A stretch of 64,000 nt of DNA from assembly GCF_009601055.1 (NCBI RefSeq), contig NZ_WITI01000001.1, positions 16,727 to 80,726 of the forward strand. The letters are read 5' to 3'. Below, one piece after another: positions 14,644 through 24,881 of the stretch (position 1 is its first letter; every line of letters starts with the position of its first letter). Source of the DNA: Lactococcus sp. dk101. GTDB lineage: Bacteria > Bacillota > Bacilli > Lactobacillales > Streptococcaceae. The notes below the pieces were generated by a model, which searched no databases, was not told the DNA's origin, and saw only the letters and a list, made by a program, of their open reading frames with translations. A program made the position numbers and the translations under genes.

Positions 14644-15564
14644 ATGAAAAATATATTCGTAGGTTATGAAAATGAAAATGGAATAAGTCCTTATTTTGCA
14701 GGAGCGGAAAAACGGAAGCTCAGCTTTACCTTGTTTGCTCAAAAAAATATCCCGCACCGCCAAATCACGCTTGCCATTAAACTGTATCAGCTTGGAATTC
14801 ATAAACCATATCTCAAATTGCTTGGGAGCTGGACAAATGAATTAGATCAGCTGTCCCAAATTATTTTTACAGCAAGTCGTGAGGCAATGCCGGCACTTGA
14901 TTTTATTCACAAAAAATATCCTAAAATCAAGTGCCATGTCTATTATTTAAACACGCTTGAAACAGAAGTCGCGAGTCTTGAAGAATGGAAAAAATATAAC
15001 TGCAAAATTTGGACATTTGACCAAAATGATGCAAAAACACACCAGCTCAATCAAATTGCACAACCAATTTGTAAGGAAAGTTTTGATGGCTTAGACCATT
15101 CGCCATTGCTTTATGATCTTGTTTTTGTCGGAGAAGATAAAAAAAGACTGGGTCAACTTTTGGCGTTAGAAGCAGAACTCAAGGCACAAGGGCTAAATCC
15201 AGTATTTGATATTACCTGCACTTATCTGCCCAATCAATCCGAAGGGTTTGACTATGCGTATGCTCAACCCATGCCATACGAAAAGGTGCTTGAAAAATAC
15301 AGCCAGTCAGCAGCCGTTTTGGAAATTCTACAAGCAGGCCAAACCAGTGCCACCATGCGTGCAGTTGAAGCAGGCTACCTGCATAAAAAATTGATTACGA
15401 ATAACCAACAAGTCATTCATGAGGCTTATTATCATCCAGATAACATTTTTGTGTTAAGGGATGAAAATCATGCTGAAATTAAAGGATTTTTGGATAAACC
15501 CTATCAAGAATTCTTTGATTTTAACAGCTATGAAATGGAAGAATGGCTTGGACAAATCAACTAA
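14644..15564 (+). CDS. Probable glycosyltransferase of unassigned family
   Basis: 306 residues and soluble. The N-terminal half has alternating beta/alpha segments; the C-terminal half has a Gly/Gln-rich stretch LEILQAGQTSATMRAVEAGY (about 223-242) resembling the donor-binding end of GT-B enzymes, where a polar residue after a small loop contacts the nucleotide. It lies four bases after one glycosyltransferase and 21 bases before the next. Family assignment is uncertain; the role follows mostly from context. Confidence 0.65.
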   Translation: MKNIFVGYENENGISPYFAGAEKRKLSFTLFAQKNIPHRQITLAIKLYQLGIHKPYLKLLGSWTNELDQLSQIIFTASREAMPALDFIHKKYPKIKCHVYYLNTLETEVASLEEWKKYNCKIWTFDQNDAKTHQLNQIAQPICKESFDGLDHSPLLYDLVFVGEDKKRLGQLLALEAELKAQGLNPVFDITCTYLPNQSEGFDYAYAQPMPYEKVLEKYSQSAAVLEILQAGQTSATMRAVEAGYLHKKLITNNQQVIHEAYYHPDNIFVLRDENHAEIKGFLDKPYQEFFDFNSYEMEEWLGQIN

Positions 15565-15585
15565 AGGGCTAGAAATTGAGAAAAT

Positions 15586-16404
15586 ATGAAGATATCAGTA
15601 ATTATTCCCATGTTCAATCGCGAAGATACGATTGAGCGTGCCATAAAGAGTGTGCTCAATCAAAAACAGGCAGACGGGACAACTTTTAATCTAGAGCTGA
15701 TCGTAGTTGATGATTGTTCGAAAGACGAATCAGTAAAAAAAGTTCAAGCACTTAATGACGAACGTATTTGCCTTGTTCAACTCGAAAAAAATAGTGGTGC
15801 CAATGTCGCAAGAAATAAAGGTGTAGAGCTTGCGACGGGTGCATTTTTGGCCTTTCATGACTCCGATGACGAATGGCTACCAGGTAAATTAGCCAAACAG
15901 CTTACTTTTTTGGCACAAACACAGGCCGATTTAGTGTCATGCGCATTGAGTTGGCGAGGGCCTAAAGGAAATTTTGAGCTTCATCACAAAGAAGGAAAAA
16001 TCAATAGTTCAGATCTTGTATCAGGAAATTTTTTAAGTACTCAGACCTTGCTGATGAAACGTGCCTGTTTTGAAGAGGTCAAATTTGATGAAGCATTGCC
16101 TCGATTGCAAGATTGGGACTTTGTCTTTCGATTTAGTCTGAACTATCAGATTGCCTTTTTAGATGATGTTCTGGTTTATCAATACCCTGCGGAAAATAGT
16201 ATTTCAAAAAATAGTCAAGCAAAACAAGAAGCGATTGTTCAGATTGAAAAGAAGTTTCCCCTCTTGTATCCAATGGATAAAACTGAAAAAGCGGCCTTTT
16301 ATTATCATTTGGGAAGCCTCCTTTCATCTCGAAAATACTTTGAAAAGTCCTTCAAGATAAATCCCAGTCTTAAAACATTTAAGGCTGTCCTTTTAGGAAA
16401 GTAG
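15586..16404 (+). CDS. Family 2 glycosyltransferase
   Basis: 272 residues, compact GT-A enzyme: ISVIIPMFNREDTIERAIK (2-20), VVDDCSKDES (about 40-49), NVARNKGVE (about 75-83) and HDSDDEW (about 91-97). A short C-terminal helix ends in basic residues that may touch the membrane. It precedes the frameshifted GT61 gene by seven bases. Substrate unknown. Confidence 0.8.
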   Translation: MKISVIIPMFNREDTIERAIKSVLNQKQADGTTFNLELIVVDDCSKDESVKKVQALNDERICLVQLEKNSGANVARNKGVELATGAFLAFHDSDDEWLPGKLAKQLTFLAQTQADLVSCALSWRGPKGNFELHHKEGKINSSDLVSGNFLSTQTLLMKRACFEEVKFDEALPRLQDWDFVFRFSLNYQIAFLDDVLVYQYPAENSISKNSQAKQEAIVQIEKKFPLLYPMDKTEKAAFYYHLGSLLSSRKYFEKSFKINPSLKTFKAVLLGK

Positions 16405-16411
16405 GCGAAAA

Positions 16412-17631
16412 ATGGAAACAAAATACCTTGATTCAGTTTATTTGGATGATTTCGTTCTATTTTATGAGAAGAAAATGAGTAACCAAACCCCCTTGAAGTT
16501 TGAACAACTCTCAGATGGAGTTCTTATTCCGCTTATCGAAAAACAAGGAATGGCCTATGCTGGCGTCCTCAATGCGTCATCTGAAATTGTTTCATCTGCT
16601 AATTTTGAACCGCTCAATCATTTAGACGGCTATGGTTTAAGTGCAGAGATTATGGAGGAAATAAATTTAGATAATCTCTCATTCATGGAAGGTTCTTTTA
16701 TTTATTTGGGACGCATTCAGAATCACTGGGGGCATTTTCTGATGGATTCAGTTTCAAGGCTTTGGCCAGTCCTTGAGAATGAAAACAAAAATATTGGGAA
16801 GGAACAATTTATCTATTTTGGTGAAGAAATTAAAAGCCAATCCATCATCAGATTTTTTGAACTACTCGGCATAAACAAAACGCAACTTCACTATATCAGT
16901 CGACCGACTAGATTTAGTCAATTAACCGTGCCACAAGCCGCTTTTATTCCCGGTAAAATGGTTCATGAGAAATTTTTGCTGCCCTTCAATCAAATCATAA
17001 AGCAGCTAAAGCTTCCTGAAAATCAGCAACCTACCAAAATTTATCTCTCACGAGCAAAATTAAAAGGCATCAATGAGTGGGGAGAACCTGCAATCGAAAA
17101 GTGCTTTGAAAAAAATGGATTTCAGATTATTTACCCAGAAACTTTAAATCTTGATGAACAAATTAAATGGCTTCAGTCTGCCGATACCATTGCTTGCTTA
17201 TCAGGAACGCTGGCGCATACACTGGTTTTCGCAAAGCAGGCGACTAGGCTTATTGTGATTAACAAGTCTTATAAGCGTGAAAATTATCGTCAATCAGGGA
17301 TTGATGAGATAAAAAACTTCAAGTTACCTATATTGACAGCCATATTTCGTTAGCGCCAGTTTTTGCAGGCGGACCATTTTGGATAAAGAAAAGTCCCAAC
17401 TTAACCCGTTTTATCAAGGATAACCACTGGCTTGAGACAGAAGAGTTTCAAGACCATCGCTATCGTATTTTTTTTCAAATGCTTGGAAAAATTATCCTTC
17501 TTTATGTTCGGATTTTTAGAGGGACAAGGAAAAATCCCGTCAAGGTCATCAATACCTATAATTTATATCAAGACAAGATAAAACTGAGTCAACTTTTCAA
17601 CTTTTATTTTCCTTTGATATTTAAAAAGTAA
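16412..17631 (+). pseudogene. GT61-type glycosyltransferase broken by a frameshift
   Basis: The first frame (16412-17353, 313 residues) shows the GT61 marks GRIQNHWGHFLMDSVSRLWP (about 99-118) and KIYLSRAKL. It ends early at TAG. In another frame the sequence carries straight on (VTYIDSHISLAPVFAGGPFW and about 90 more residues to TAA at 17629-17631), which is the expected GT61 C-terminus. Adding one A to the run of six A at 17311-17316 restores one gene of about 406 codons. So one base has been lost from a homopolymer: a mutation, phase variation or a sequencing error. Confidence 0.8.
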
Positions 17632-17654
17632 TCGCCTAATTGCGATTACTTTTT
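17623..17654. terminator. Bidirectional terminator between convergent arms
   Basis: AAAAAGTAATCGC and its complement around CTAATT, with A-run on one side and T-run on the other, between the rightward GT61 remnant and the leftward GT2 gene. Confidence 0.85.
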
Positions 17655-18625
17655 TTGATTGTATGAAATATTTTGATGAGCCTGAGTTTTTGCTTGAAAT
17701 CAATCGTTCGCGTTATCAATAAATAGGCATAAGTCTGAACTGAGAAATCGAGTAGGCGCGTGATGTTTTGCTTGAGCATTTGCAAAAGCTTAGGTGATAG
17801 TTGTTCATAAACTTCTGGGTGCTGCATTGCATAATGGTGTAGATAAAGATTTTCTGTGATTCTTTTGTTCTTATTCCATCGTTGAATATTGTCAGAAAGC
17901 AAATCAGTTTTTTCTTCAATCTGTGCTTGTGCCAAAAGTGCTGAAAATGTTTTGGCGTTGATTTGGTTCATTTGACTGTTCTTTCGACTGACATAATGAT
18001 AAGTGGGTTGGTCAAGAATAATGGCTTGAGCGTCGGGATTTTCATCTTTGACGGTCAATAGATAATCAAGACAAAACAAACGGTCTTCTCTCTGATGAAT
18101 TTGTTCATCAAAACGAAGCTGTGCAGTTTTAATCGGCGCTGTCTGGAAAGCCTTATTAAACAGGACACCTAAAAATCCCATCCCATGACTGCAATATTCA
18201 AAAGTTTTTTTGAGACCAATCTGCTGATTTTTTTCACTCTTTCCAAAGTGTGTTGCTGTATTGATCCCTTCTTTTTCAAAAAAGAATTCGTTAAAAAGAA
18301 AAGAAAATTGATTAGTTTTGAGTGCTTGTGCCAAGTTTAGAAGATGATTTTGATCCACATAGTCATCTGGGTCAATGAAAATCACATACTTTCTGGTCAT
18401 CTGCTCAAGCCCTAAATTGCGGGCAGCAGAGACGCCCTTATTTGCTTGAGTCAAGAGTTTAATTCTAGGGTCATGATAGCTCTGGCAAATGGAAAGTGAG
18501 TCATCGGTAGAGCCGTCATTGATCAAGAGAAGTTCGAAATCTTCAAACGTTTGATTTAAGATGGATTGAATACATTGATTAAGATAATCTTGCATATTAT
18601 AGATAGGTACGATAATTGAAAACAT
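17636..18625 (-). CDS. Family 2 glycosyltransferase
   Basis: 329 residues. FSIIVPIYNMQDYLNQCIQS (2-21), LLINDGSTDDSL (about 34-45), KGVSAARNLGLEQM (about 64-77) and FIDPDDYVD (about 84-92) make a canonical GT-A enzyme. The C-terminal region is basic and helical, suggesting membrane association. Last gene of the leftward arm; its ribosome site (GGAG) lies in the end of the flippase gene one base upstream, so the two are coupled. Confidence 0.85.
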   Translation of the reverse strand: MFSIIVPIYNMQDYLNQCIQSILNQTFEDFELLLINDGSTDDSLSICQSYHDPRIKLLTQANKGVSAARNLGLEQMTRKYVIFIDPDDYVDQNHLLNLAQALKTNQFSFLFNEFFFEKEGINTATHFGKSEKNQQIGLKKTFEYCSHGMGFLGVLFNKAFQTAPIKTAQLRFDEQIHQREDRLFCLDYLLTVKDENPDAQAIILDQPTYHYVSRKNSQMNQINAKTFSALLAQAQIEEKTDLLSDNIQRWNKNKRITENLYLHHYAMQHPEVYEQLSPKLLQMLKQNITRLLDFSVQTYAYLLITRTIDFKQKLRLIKIFHTIKKSNRN

Positions 18626-18626
18626 C

Positions 18627-20144
18627 TCATCTCCTTATGAAATTTAAGAGGAGACCTCTAAAATATTTTAATTCTTTTGTTTTTCTAAAAATTAAGAAGA
18701 AAATTAAATTCGGCACGACGAGGCTGATGATAAGATTGATCAAAAATGACAGCCAGCTATTAAGTCCCGCTGTTGCAGAAGCACTGATCAACTGAGAAAT
18801 TTCCAACGTGAAGAGGAATAAAAGAAGATAGCGGGCTTGTTCACGAACATATTTTGAATTTTTTTCTTTAAAAACAGGATGATAAATATATTTAGGGAAA
18901 CTGTAGGCATATAAAATCATTGTCGAAATCAAAGTCCCAAATAATATCCCTTCAAGTCCGAAGAATTGAACAAAGATAAGGGACAAGACTAGATTAACAA
19001 TCATTTCAATGACAGGGATATGGCGATTTTCATAGAAAATCCCTGAAGCACTTTGGAAAACTTGGATTGGTTTTCGCATGCCTTGGACATAAAAATTGAG
19101 GACAATGAAGAGAAGAACAAGCTGAGAAAGAAGAAATTTCTGTCCCACCCAAAGTTTCATAAAGGGTTGCATGACGATATAAATTCCGATAGAAGCGAAA
19201 GAATAAAGCCAAAAATTCATAAACGAAATATTTTTATAAACTTCGAACGATTTTTTCGGATTTTTTTCAGTCAATAAATCTCCTACGGAAGCAGTTAAAC
19301 CAGAAATAATGGCATTTAAAAGACTTCCGATACTGTTGGTGATGAGTAAGTAATTGGAATAAATCCCCATTGTTTTGAGACCTAAAAATTTGGTAATAAT
19401 CATGCTATCTGTTCCAAAAACAACAAAATTTCCAATGTTATGATAGAGCATACCATAGATTTGCTTTTGGAATTTTTTTAAAAGGCTGCGATCAATCGGT
19501 TTTGCATCCTTATCTTTCAAATAAGGATAACGTTTGTTGATGAAATGATTGAGACAAAGGTTTTCTAAAATGTTAAAAATAAGTGTGGTCAGCAAGTAAA
19601 AAACAAAACTGTGGAACACCAGTAAGACGATCAAATAGACCAGGTTCATCAGGATATTGGTGATCATGTCTGCCATGTTGAGCAGATAATTCTTTTGATC
19701 GGCAAATAAAATCGAACGTTTATAACTAAATAAATAGGTGGCAACAGTACTGGATAAATACAGCAGATAGAGCAGATAGACATTCTCAGATATGCCATGG
19801 AAATTGCTGAAGAAATGCAAGAAAGGAAGAATGATCAAACCAATCGCAGTTACAATACCAGCAACGGCGAGATAGCATTTGCGGTAAAAGTTCATCAAGG
19901 ACTTGATAGCTTCGGTATCTTTGGCTGTAATGAATGGATACATGTTAAAGATAATGGCAGAGCCAATCCCTAATTCCGCAATGGAAAGCATGAATAAGAT
20001 ACTAGAAAATAGTCCGTTTAGTCCTTGATAGTCAATTCCAAGTGACTTGATAAAGACACTTCGGACAATAAATCCAAGAAGTGTCGTCAGAATGACTTGC
20101 ACAAATGAAGAAGTCATATTTTTAAGAGAATTGATTAAACGCAT
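18627..20144 (-). CDS. Polysaccharide flippase (Wzx/MOP family)
   Basis: 505 residues with about twelve to fourteen hydrophobic helices spread over the whole length, starting with the MOP-type SSFVQVILTTLLGFIVRSVF region (about 12-31) and a conserved GxxGLNGLF loop. It should move the lipid-linked repeat unit to the outer face. No Wzy polymerase is evident in the cluster, so polymerisation may be done by a protein encoded elsewhere, or the product may be a short, non-polymerised glycan. Confidence 0.85.
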   Translation of the reverse strand: MRLINSLKNMTSSFVQVILTTLLGFIVRSVFIKSLGIDYQGLNGLFSSILFMLSIAELGIGSAIIFNMYPFITAKDTEAIKSLMNFYRKCYLAVAGIVTAIGLIILPFLHFFSNFHGISENVYLLYLLYLSSTVATYLFSYKRSILFADQKNYLLNMADMITNILMNLVYLIVLLVFHSFVFYLLTTLIFNILENLCLNHFINKRYPYLKDKDAKPIDRSLLKKFQKQIYGMLYHNIGNFVVFGTDSMIITKFLGLKTMGIYSNYLLITNSIGSLLNAIISGLTASVGDLLTEKNPKKSFEVYKNISFMNFWLYSFASIGIYIVMQPFMKLWVGQKFLLSQLVLLFIVLNFYVQGMRKPIQVFQSASGIFYENRHIPVIEMIVNLVLSLIFVQFFGLEGILFGTLISTMILYAYSFPKYIYHPVFKEKNSKYVREQARYLLLFLFTLEISQLISASATAGLNSWLSFLINLIISLVVPNLIFFLIFRKTKELKYFRGLLLNFIRR

Positions 20145-20173
20145 AATATCCTTCCTCGCTGAGTTTAGCTCAT

Positions 20174-21364
20174 TTAGAGTTGGTAAATTTGATCTAAAGC
20201 CTGTCCATATTTGGCAGGTGAATGTATTTCGTCAATATAGCACAAGGCACGAGTGGCTTTTTCAGTGATTTCTTCTGGATGATTTAGAAGATTTAAGAGC
20301 ACGGCTTCAAGTTGCACTTGCAAGCTTTCTGACCATTGGAGTTGTTCTGTTTTTGTTTCATTTAGCGCATGTCGGAGCCTTGTTTGTGGCATGTTGATGA
20401 GCCAACCACGACGATTATCATTGATTTCAGAAAGGGCTTGGATGTCGGTTGTGATGACAGGACAGCCACTTGCCTGCATTTCTAGAACAGAGTAACCAAA
20501 AGTATCTTTTGATGTGGGAAGAAGCCCGACTTGACTCGCCTTAAATAGTGCTAATAATTGTGCATTTTCAAGCTGAGTATCATGTTTTATCCACTCATTT
20601 TCTTTAATCAACTGTCTTATTTCATCTTCGTGCCTGTTGTTATATGCTGACGTTTCGTCATTTGATAGGGATAAATCACCGACAAGATGGAGTGTGAATG
20701 GCAGCTTATCTGGATAGTGTTCAGTCAGTTTGACAAAAGCTTTTACTGTTTCGTAGCCTCCCTTGCGGTAGAAATTACGCCCAGCAAAGACAAAATTGAT
20801 TGAAGCAGATGTGGTTTTTTCACTCAAATCTTGGATTAAAAGTTTTTGAGGAGGATAAAGCACAGTCATTTTATTTAAAATGGCTTCCTTTCTTTCAGGA
20901 AATTGATTTAGAAGTTCTTCTTGAAGCTGGTAGGCATAATTTGAAATGGCAATGATTTTATGACAAGAGGGTGAAGCAAGATATTTCAATGCCTTATCAA
21001 CCTTTTTGAAATTGCTTATGTTGATTTTTTTAGGATCATCTATGACATGATAAATGGGAAGTGTCCCCTCAAAGCTAATTACTGATGGGGTCTTCCCAAG
21101 ATTGATGGTATTGAAAAAATGAATGAGGTCAACTTGTTTAAAATGTTGATTGAGATTGAAGTCACAAAAAAGATAAAAATATTTTCTCATTTTGTACCAT
21201 GAAAAAGAAATTTTAAATTTTCTAGCTATAATAAAGAAGCCTTTAAAAAAGTCATTAAGGCTACGAACTTGCTTATAGCGATAGTGTTCAGAGCAATTAA
21301 TGATGTTTCTTTTATTAGGATAAGATTTGTCAAGATAGCCGATAATGTTTACTTTTTTCATCAT
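20174..21364 (-). CDS. GT4-type (GT-B fold) glycosyltransferase
   Basis: 396 residues from the ATG at 21364, which overlaps the licD-like stop as ATGA; a further upstream start is less likely. Seen: INFVFAGRNFYRKGGYETV (about 207-225), the usual GxxxxxKG(G/x) donor site, and the EX7E-like block FGYSVLEMQASGCPVITTD (about 295-313) that binds the nucleotide sugar. The N-terminal half is the acceptor domain. Sugar unknown. Confidence 0.8.
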   Translation of the reverse strand: MMKKVNIIGYLDKSYPNKRNIINCSEHYRYKQVRSLNDFFKGFFIIARKFKISFSWYKMRKYFYLFCDFNLNQHFKQVDLIHFFNTINLGKTPSVISFEGTLPIYHVIDDPKKINISNFKKVDKALKYLASPSCHKIIAISNYAYQLQEELLNQFPERKEAILNKMTVLYPPQKLLIQDLSEKTTSASINFVFAGRNFYRKGGYETVKAFVKLTEHYPDKLPFTLHLVGDLSLSNDETSAYNNRHEDEIRQLIKENEWIKHDTQLENAQLLALFKASQVGLLPTSKDTFGYSVLEMQASGCPVITTDIQALSEINDNRRGWLINMPQTRLRHALNETKTEQLQWSESLQVQLEAVLLNLLNHPEEITEKATRALCYIDEIHSPAKYGQALDQIYQL

Positions 21365-22182
21365 TCTTTCCAGTACCAATGATAATAACTATGGTTTCTT
21401 ATTTTATTCGATTTTGGGAGTGATTTCCAATTTCCGTAGAGCTCGACCAAAAAAGGCTCGTGATCGACGATTTTTCTTAAGACAAGTTCTTCAAACTGAA
21501 TGTCTTCATAATGTGCAAAAATGCTTTTATCAAAGTAGGCCATATGTTTTGGTGGTGAAAAAACGTAGTTGCAATAAATACCATCGGAACCGTTGTATTT
21601 TTGCATGTGCAAATCAACTTTTTCGGCCAACATGCTGTTTTTTCCCAGATAGCGCAGATGAGAGGGCAGCCAAAGTACTGATTTGATGATGGCATAGAGA
21701 AGTTTTTCAGAACTGGCATAGGCAAGTCCATGTCTTGAAGCTGTTAAATGAGTGACTTCGCGACGAATCTCTTTTTTGAAACGTTCGCCCTCTCGTTGGT
21801 CGTTTGGAAGCTGGTCAACAGGGAAAATATCAATAAATACACCTGTTCCACTATTGAGGTTATCCAATGTACTTGTGAAAAAGGTTTGATTATTATAAAG
21901 TTTTGCCATCGGTAAATAGGTGGGACGTTCTTTATAATGTAAAAGTGAAAATTTTTCGGGCTTTTGTGCCAATAATAGTGTGATGAGCTTTTCATAATTG
22001 GATCGTGTCAGCATGATGTCAATATCATCATCCCAAGGGATATATCCTTGATATTTTACAGCACCCAGCAAAGTTCCAGCACTGATTGAGTATTCAATCT
22101 TGTTTTTACGACAAACTTGATCAATATAATGAATCATTTCTAGTTGGATTGATTTAAGTTCTTCGTTTTTAATTTGTTTCAT
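21361..22182 (-). CDS. LicD-family phosphotransferase
   Basis: 273 residues from the ATG at 22182, eight bases after AGGA; the longer TTG start at 22203 is less likely. It carries the LicD/fukutin nucleotidyltransferase signature: ISAGTLLGAVKYQGYIPWDD (about 33-52) followed by DIDIM. LicD proteins transfer phosphocholine or other phospho-alcohols from CDP-linked donors to glycans. No choline uptake or CDP-choline genes (licA, B, C) are here, so the donor may be something else, such as a phosphoglycerol or ribitol type. It heads the leftward arm. Confidence 0.85.
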   Translation of the reverse strand: MKQIKNEELKSIQLEMIHYIDQVCRKNKIEYSISAGTLLGAVKYQGYIPWDDDIDIMLTRSNYEKLITLLLAQKPEKFSLLHYKERPTYLPMAKLYNNQTFFTSTLDNLNSGTGVFIDIFPVDQLPNDQREGERFKKEIRREVTHLTASRHGLAYASSEKLLYAIIKSVLWLPSHLRYLGKNSMLAEKVDLHMQKYNGSDGIYCNYVFSPPKHMAYFDKSIFAHYEDIQFEELVLRKIVDHEPFLVELYGNWKSLPKSNKIRNHSYYHWYWKE

Positions 22183-22536
22183 TTTCTTAGTCCTTAGACG
22201 CAAAATAAAAAATACGCATTTTTTACAAAAAGTAATAGCTATTCATCTGAAAAGCTATTTTTTCTTGTTTTTACTTTTACTATATCAAAATTTAAAGATT
22301 TATTCAATAGAATACACTAAGGTAAACCGAACATTTTTTAATATTTTTTTTTAATCTTTGGCAAATTGTAGTATAATATGGGGGTATGCCGTTCTAGACA
22401 AAAATGAGTTTTTATATCATAAGGCGATTGTTTTAGAGCTGAAAACTGATTTTTGTATAGAATCATACTGCGATAAACTGAGTTAAAAAAAAGCCATTTT
22501 TATGGCCTCACAAAAAAACAAAAGTTTGGAGAAAAA
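22183..22536. other. Divergent intergenic region and pnp leader
   Basis: Contains the start region of the leftward licD arm, an AATAGCT/AGCTATT inverted repeat with T6 (about 22232-22258), and a TATAAT at about 22371-22376 that probably starts the pnp mRNA. That gives a leader of about 155 bases with several foldable parts, including GCCATTTTTATGGC near 22492-22505. Long structured leaders are typical of pnp, which is autoregulated after RNase III cutting; here this is inferred. Confidence 0.5.
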
Positions 22537-24858
22537 ATGTCAAAAGAAACATTTTCAATGGAATTTGCTGGTCGTACTTTGACAGTGGAAACAGGTCAAG
22601 TTGCCAAGCAAGCAAATGGTGCTGTCGTTGTCCGTTATGGAGATACGACTGTCTTGACCGCAGCGACTATGGGTGGACTTGCTAAGGGAGATTTCTTTCC
22701 TTTAACGGTCAATTATACTGAAAAAATGTATGCTGCGGGTAAATTCCCTGGCGGCTTTATGAAGCGTGAAAGTCGTCCTTCAACAGATGAAACGTTGACG
22801 GCTCGTTTGATTGACCGTCCAATTCGTCCCATGTTTGCAGAGGGCTTCCGCAACGAAGTTCAAGTCATCAATACGGTTTTATCCTATGATGAAGATGCAA
22901 CACCTCGGATGTCAGCAATGCTAGGTTCATCACTGAGTATTGCCATCTCTGACATTCCTTTTGATGGGCCAATCGCTGGTGTTGAGGTGGCTTATCTTGA
23001 TGGGCAATATATCATCAATCCAACGAAGGAACAAAAAGCATTATCAGCACTTGAACTGTCCGTTGCTGGTACTGAAAAAGCCATTAATATGGTGGAATCG
23101 GGTGCTAAAGAATTATCAGAAGAAGTTATGTTAGGTGCCCTTTTGGCTGGACATGAAGCGGTGAAACAACTGATTGAATTCCAAAAGCGGATTGTACTTG
23201 CTGTTGGAAAACAAAAAACAGAGGTCGAATTGCTTCAAGTTGATGCTTCCTTGGCTGTTGTTGTGCGTGCGCGTTATAATTCTGACTTGAAAATTGCGGT
23301 TAAAAATGCTGACAAAGTCGTTCGTGAAGCTGAAACGAAAGCTGTGAAAGAACGTGCCTTGGCTGAGTTTGAAGAAAGCTATGCTGATGCAGAAAACTTG
23401 GAAACAATTTTACGTGATGTGGCTGAGATTTTGGAACAAATGGAACATGCCGAAGTCCGTCGTTTGATTATTGAAGAAAAGGTTCGTCCTGATGGCCGTC
23501 AAATCGATGAAATTCGTCAGTTGGAAGCTGAAGTGGACTTTACGCCAAATACGATTACGCATGGTTCTGGCTTGTTTACGCGTGGGCAAACGCAAGCCTT
23601 GTCAACACTGACACTTGCACCAATGGGAGATGCTCAGATTGTTGATGGACTTGATTTTGAATATAAGAAACGGTTCATGCACCATTATAATTTCCCTCAA
23701 TATTCGGTCGGCGAAACAGGACGCTACGGTGCACCAGGTCGTCGCGAAATTGGACATGGTGCGCTTGGCGAACGTGCCTTGGCACAAGTTTTACCAAGTC
23801 TTGAAGAATTTCCTTATGCCATTCGTTTGGTAGCCGAAGTTTTGGAATCAAATGGATCAAGTTCACAGGCGTCAATTTGTGCAGGGACACTTGCATTGAT
23901 GGCGGGGGGCGTGCCAATCAAGGCACCCGTTGCTGGGATTGCAATGGGTTTGATTTCCGATGGCTCTGATTATACAATTTTGACCGATATTCAAGGGCTT
24001 GAAGACCACTTTGGCGACATGGACTTTAAAGTGGCTGGGACACGTGAGGGAATTACCGCACTTCAAATGGACATTAAAATCCAAGGGATTACGCCTGAGA
24101 TTTTAACGGAAGCTTTGGCGCAAGCGAAAGTGGCTCGCATGCAAATTTTGGATGTGATTGAGGCTACAATTCCTGCACCACGTTTGGAATTGGCACCATC
24201 TGCTCCTAAAATTGAAGCAATGAAAATTGATGTGGATAAAATCAAAGTGGTTATCGGTAAAGGTGGCGAAAATATTAATGCCATCATTGACGAAACACAT
24301 GTTCAAATTGATATTGATGAAGAAGGAAATGTTGCCATTTTCTCAAATAATTTGGATGCGATTAACCGTGCGAAAGCTTTGATCAATGAATTGATTCGTG
24401 AAGCAAAAGTTGGTGAAGTTTATGATGCGAAAGTGGTTCGCATTGAAAACTTTGGCGCCTTTGTCAATTTGTTTGGCAAACAAGATGCCATGGTTCATAT
24501 TTCGGAGCTGGCTTGGAGCAGAACAAATAAGGTTGAAGATGTTGTCAAATTGGGCGATCTTGTCAAGGTTAAAGTCATGAAAATTGATGACAAGGGCCGT
24601 GTTGATGCCTCAATGCGTGCTTTGATTGAAAAACCAGAAGGTTATGTCGAACCTGAACGCAAGCCGCGTGAACGTAGAGATAACGGCGACAAACGAAATG
24701 GCGCTAGAACTGACCGTAAATTTAACAACGACCGTCGTGAGCCAAGAAAAAATCAAGCGCCACAGCAAAAATTTGAACGTCGTGAACGTCCAGCAGAAAC
24801 GAAAGCTGCTGTTTATGATGAAGAATTCCCAGAACTTTCAACAACAAAACCTGAATAA
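22537..24858 (+). CDS. pnp: Polyribonucleotide nucleotidyltransferase
   Basis: 773 residues. Phosphorolytic 3-prime to 5-prime exonuclease of mRNA decay. Two RNase PH domains (about 1-220 and 320-545, with TRGQTQ near 346 and the metal-binding [10 protein letters not shown] near 492), an all-helical linker between them, a KH domain with GKGG (about 560-620) and an S1 domain starting [18 protein letters not shown] (about 625-695). A long Arg/Asn/Lys-rich tail (about 700-765) is added, probably RNA-binding and disordered. Ribosome site TTTGGAG. It heads a run of housekeeping genes. Confidence 0.97.
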   Translation: MSKETFSMEFAGRTLTVETGQVAKQANGAVVVRYGDTTVLTAATMGGLAKGDFFPLTVNYTEKMYAAGKFPGGFMKRESRPSTDETLTARLIDRPIRPMFAEGFRNEVQVINTVLSYDEDATPRMSAMLGSSLSIAISDIPFDGPIAGVEVAYLDGQYIINPTKEQKALSALELSVAGTEKAINMVESGAKELSEEVMLGALLAGHEAVKQLIEFQKRIVLAVGKQKTEVELLQVDASLAVVVRARYNSDLKIAVKNADKVVREAETKAVKERALAEFEESYADAENLETILRDVAEILEQMEHAEVRRLIIEEKVRPDGRQIDEIRQLEAEVDFTPNTITHGSGLFTRGQTQALSTLTLAPMGDAQIVDGLDFEYKKRFMHHYNFPQYSVGETGRYGAPGRREIGHGALGERALAQVLPSLEEFPYAIRLVAEVLESNGSSSQASICAGTLALMAGGVPIKAPVAGIAMGLISDGSDYTILTDIQGLEDHFGDMDFKVAGTREGITALQMDIKIQGITPEILTEALAQAKVARMQILDVIEATIPAPRLELAPSAPKIEAMKIDVDKIKVVIGKGGENINAIIDETHVQIDIDEEGNVAIFSNNLDAINRAKALINELIREAKVGEVYDAKVVRIENFGAFVNLFGKQDAMVHISELAWSRTNKVEDVVKLGDLVKVKVMKIDDKGRVDASMRALIEKPEGYVEPERKPRERRDNGDKRNGARTDRKFNNDRREPRKNQAPQQKFERRERPAETKAAVYDEEFPELSTTKPE

Positions 24859-24881
24859 TTAGAAAAGCGGCACAAAAAGAT

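Noticed and set aside
24398..24862. Overlapping plus-strand frames inside pnp
   Set aside because: They are shadows of the S1 and Arg-rich tail coding sequence without their own ribosome sites.
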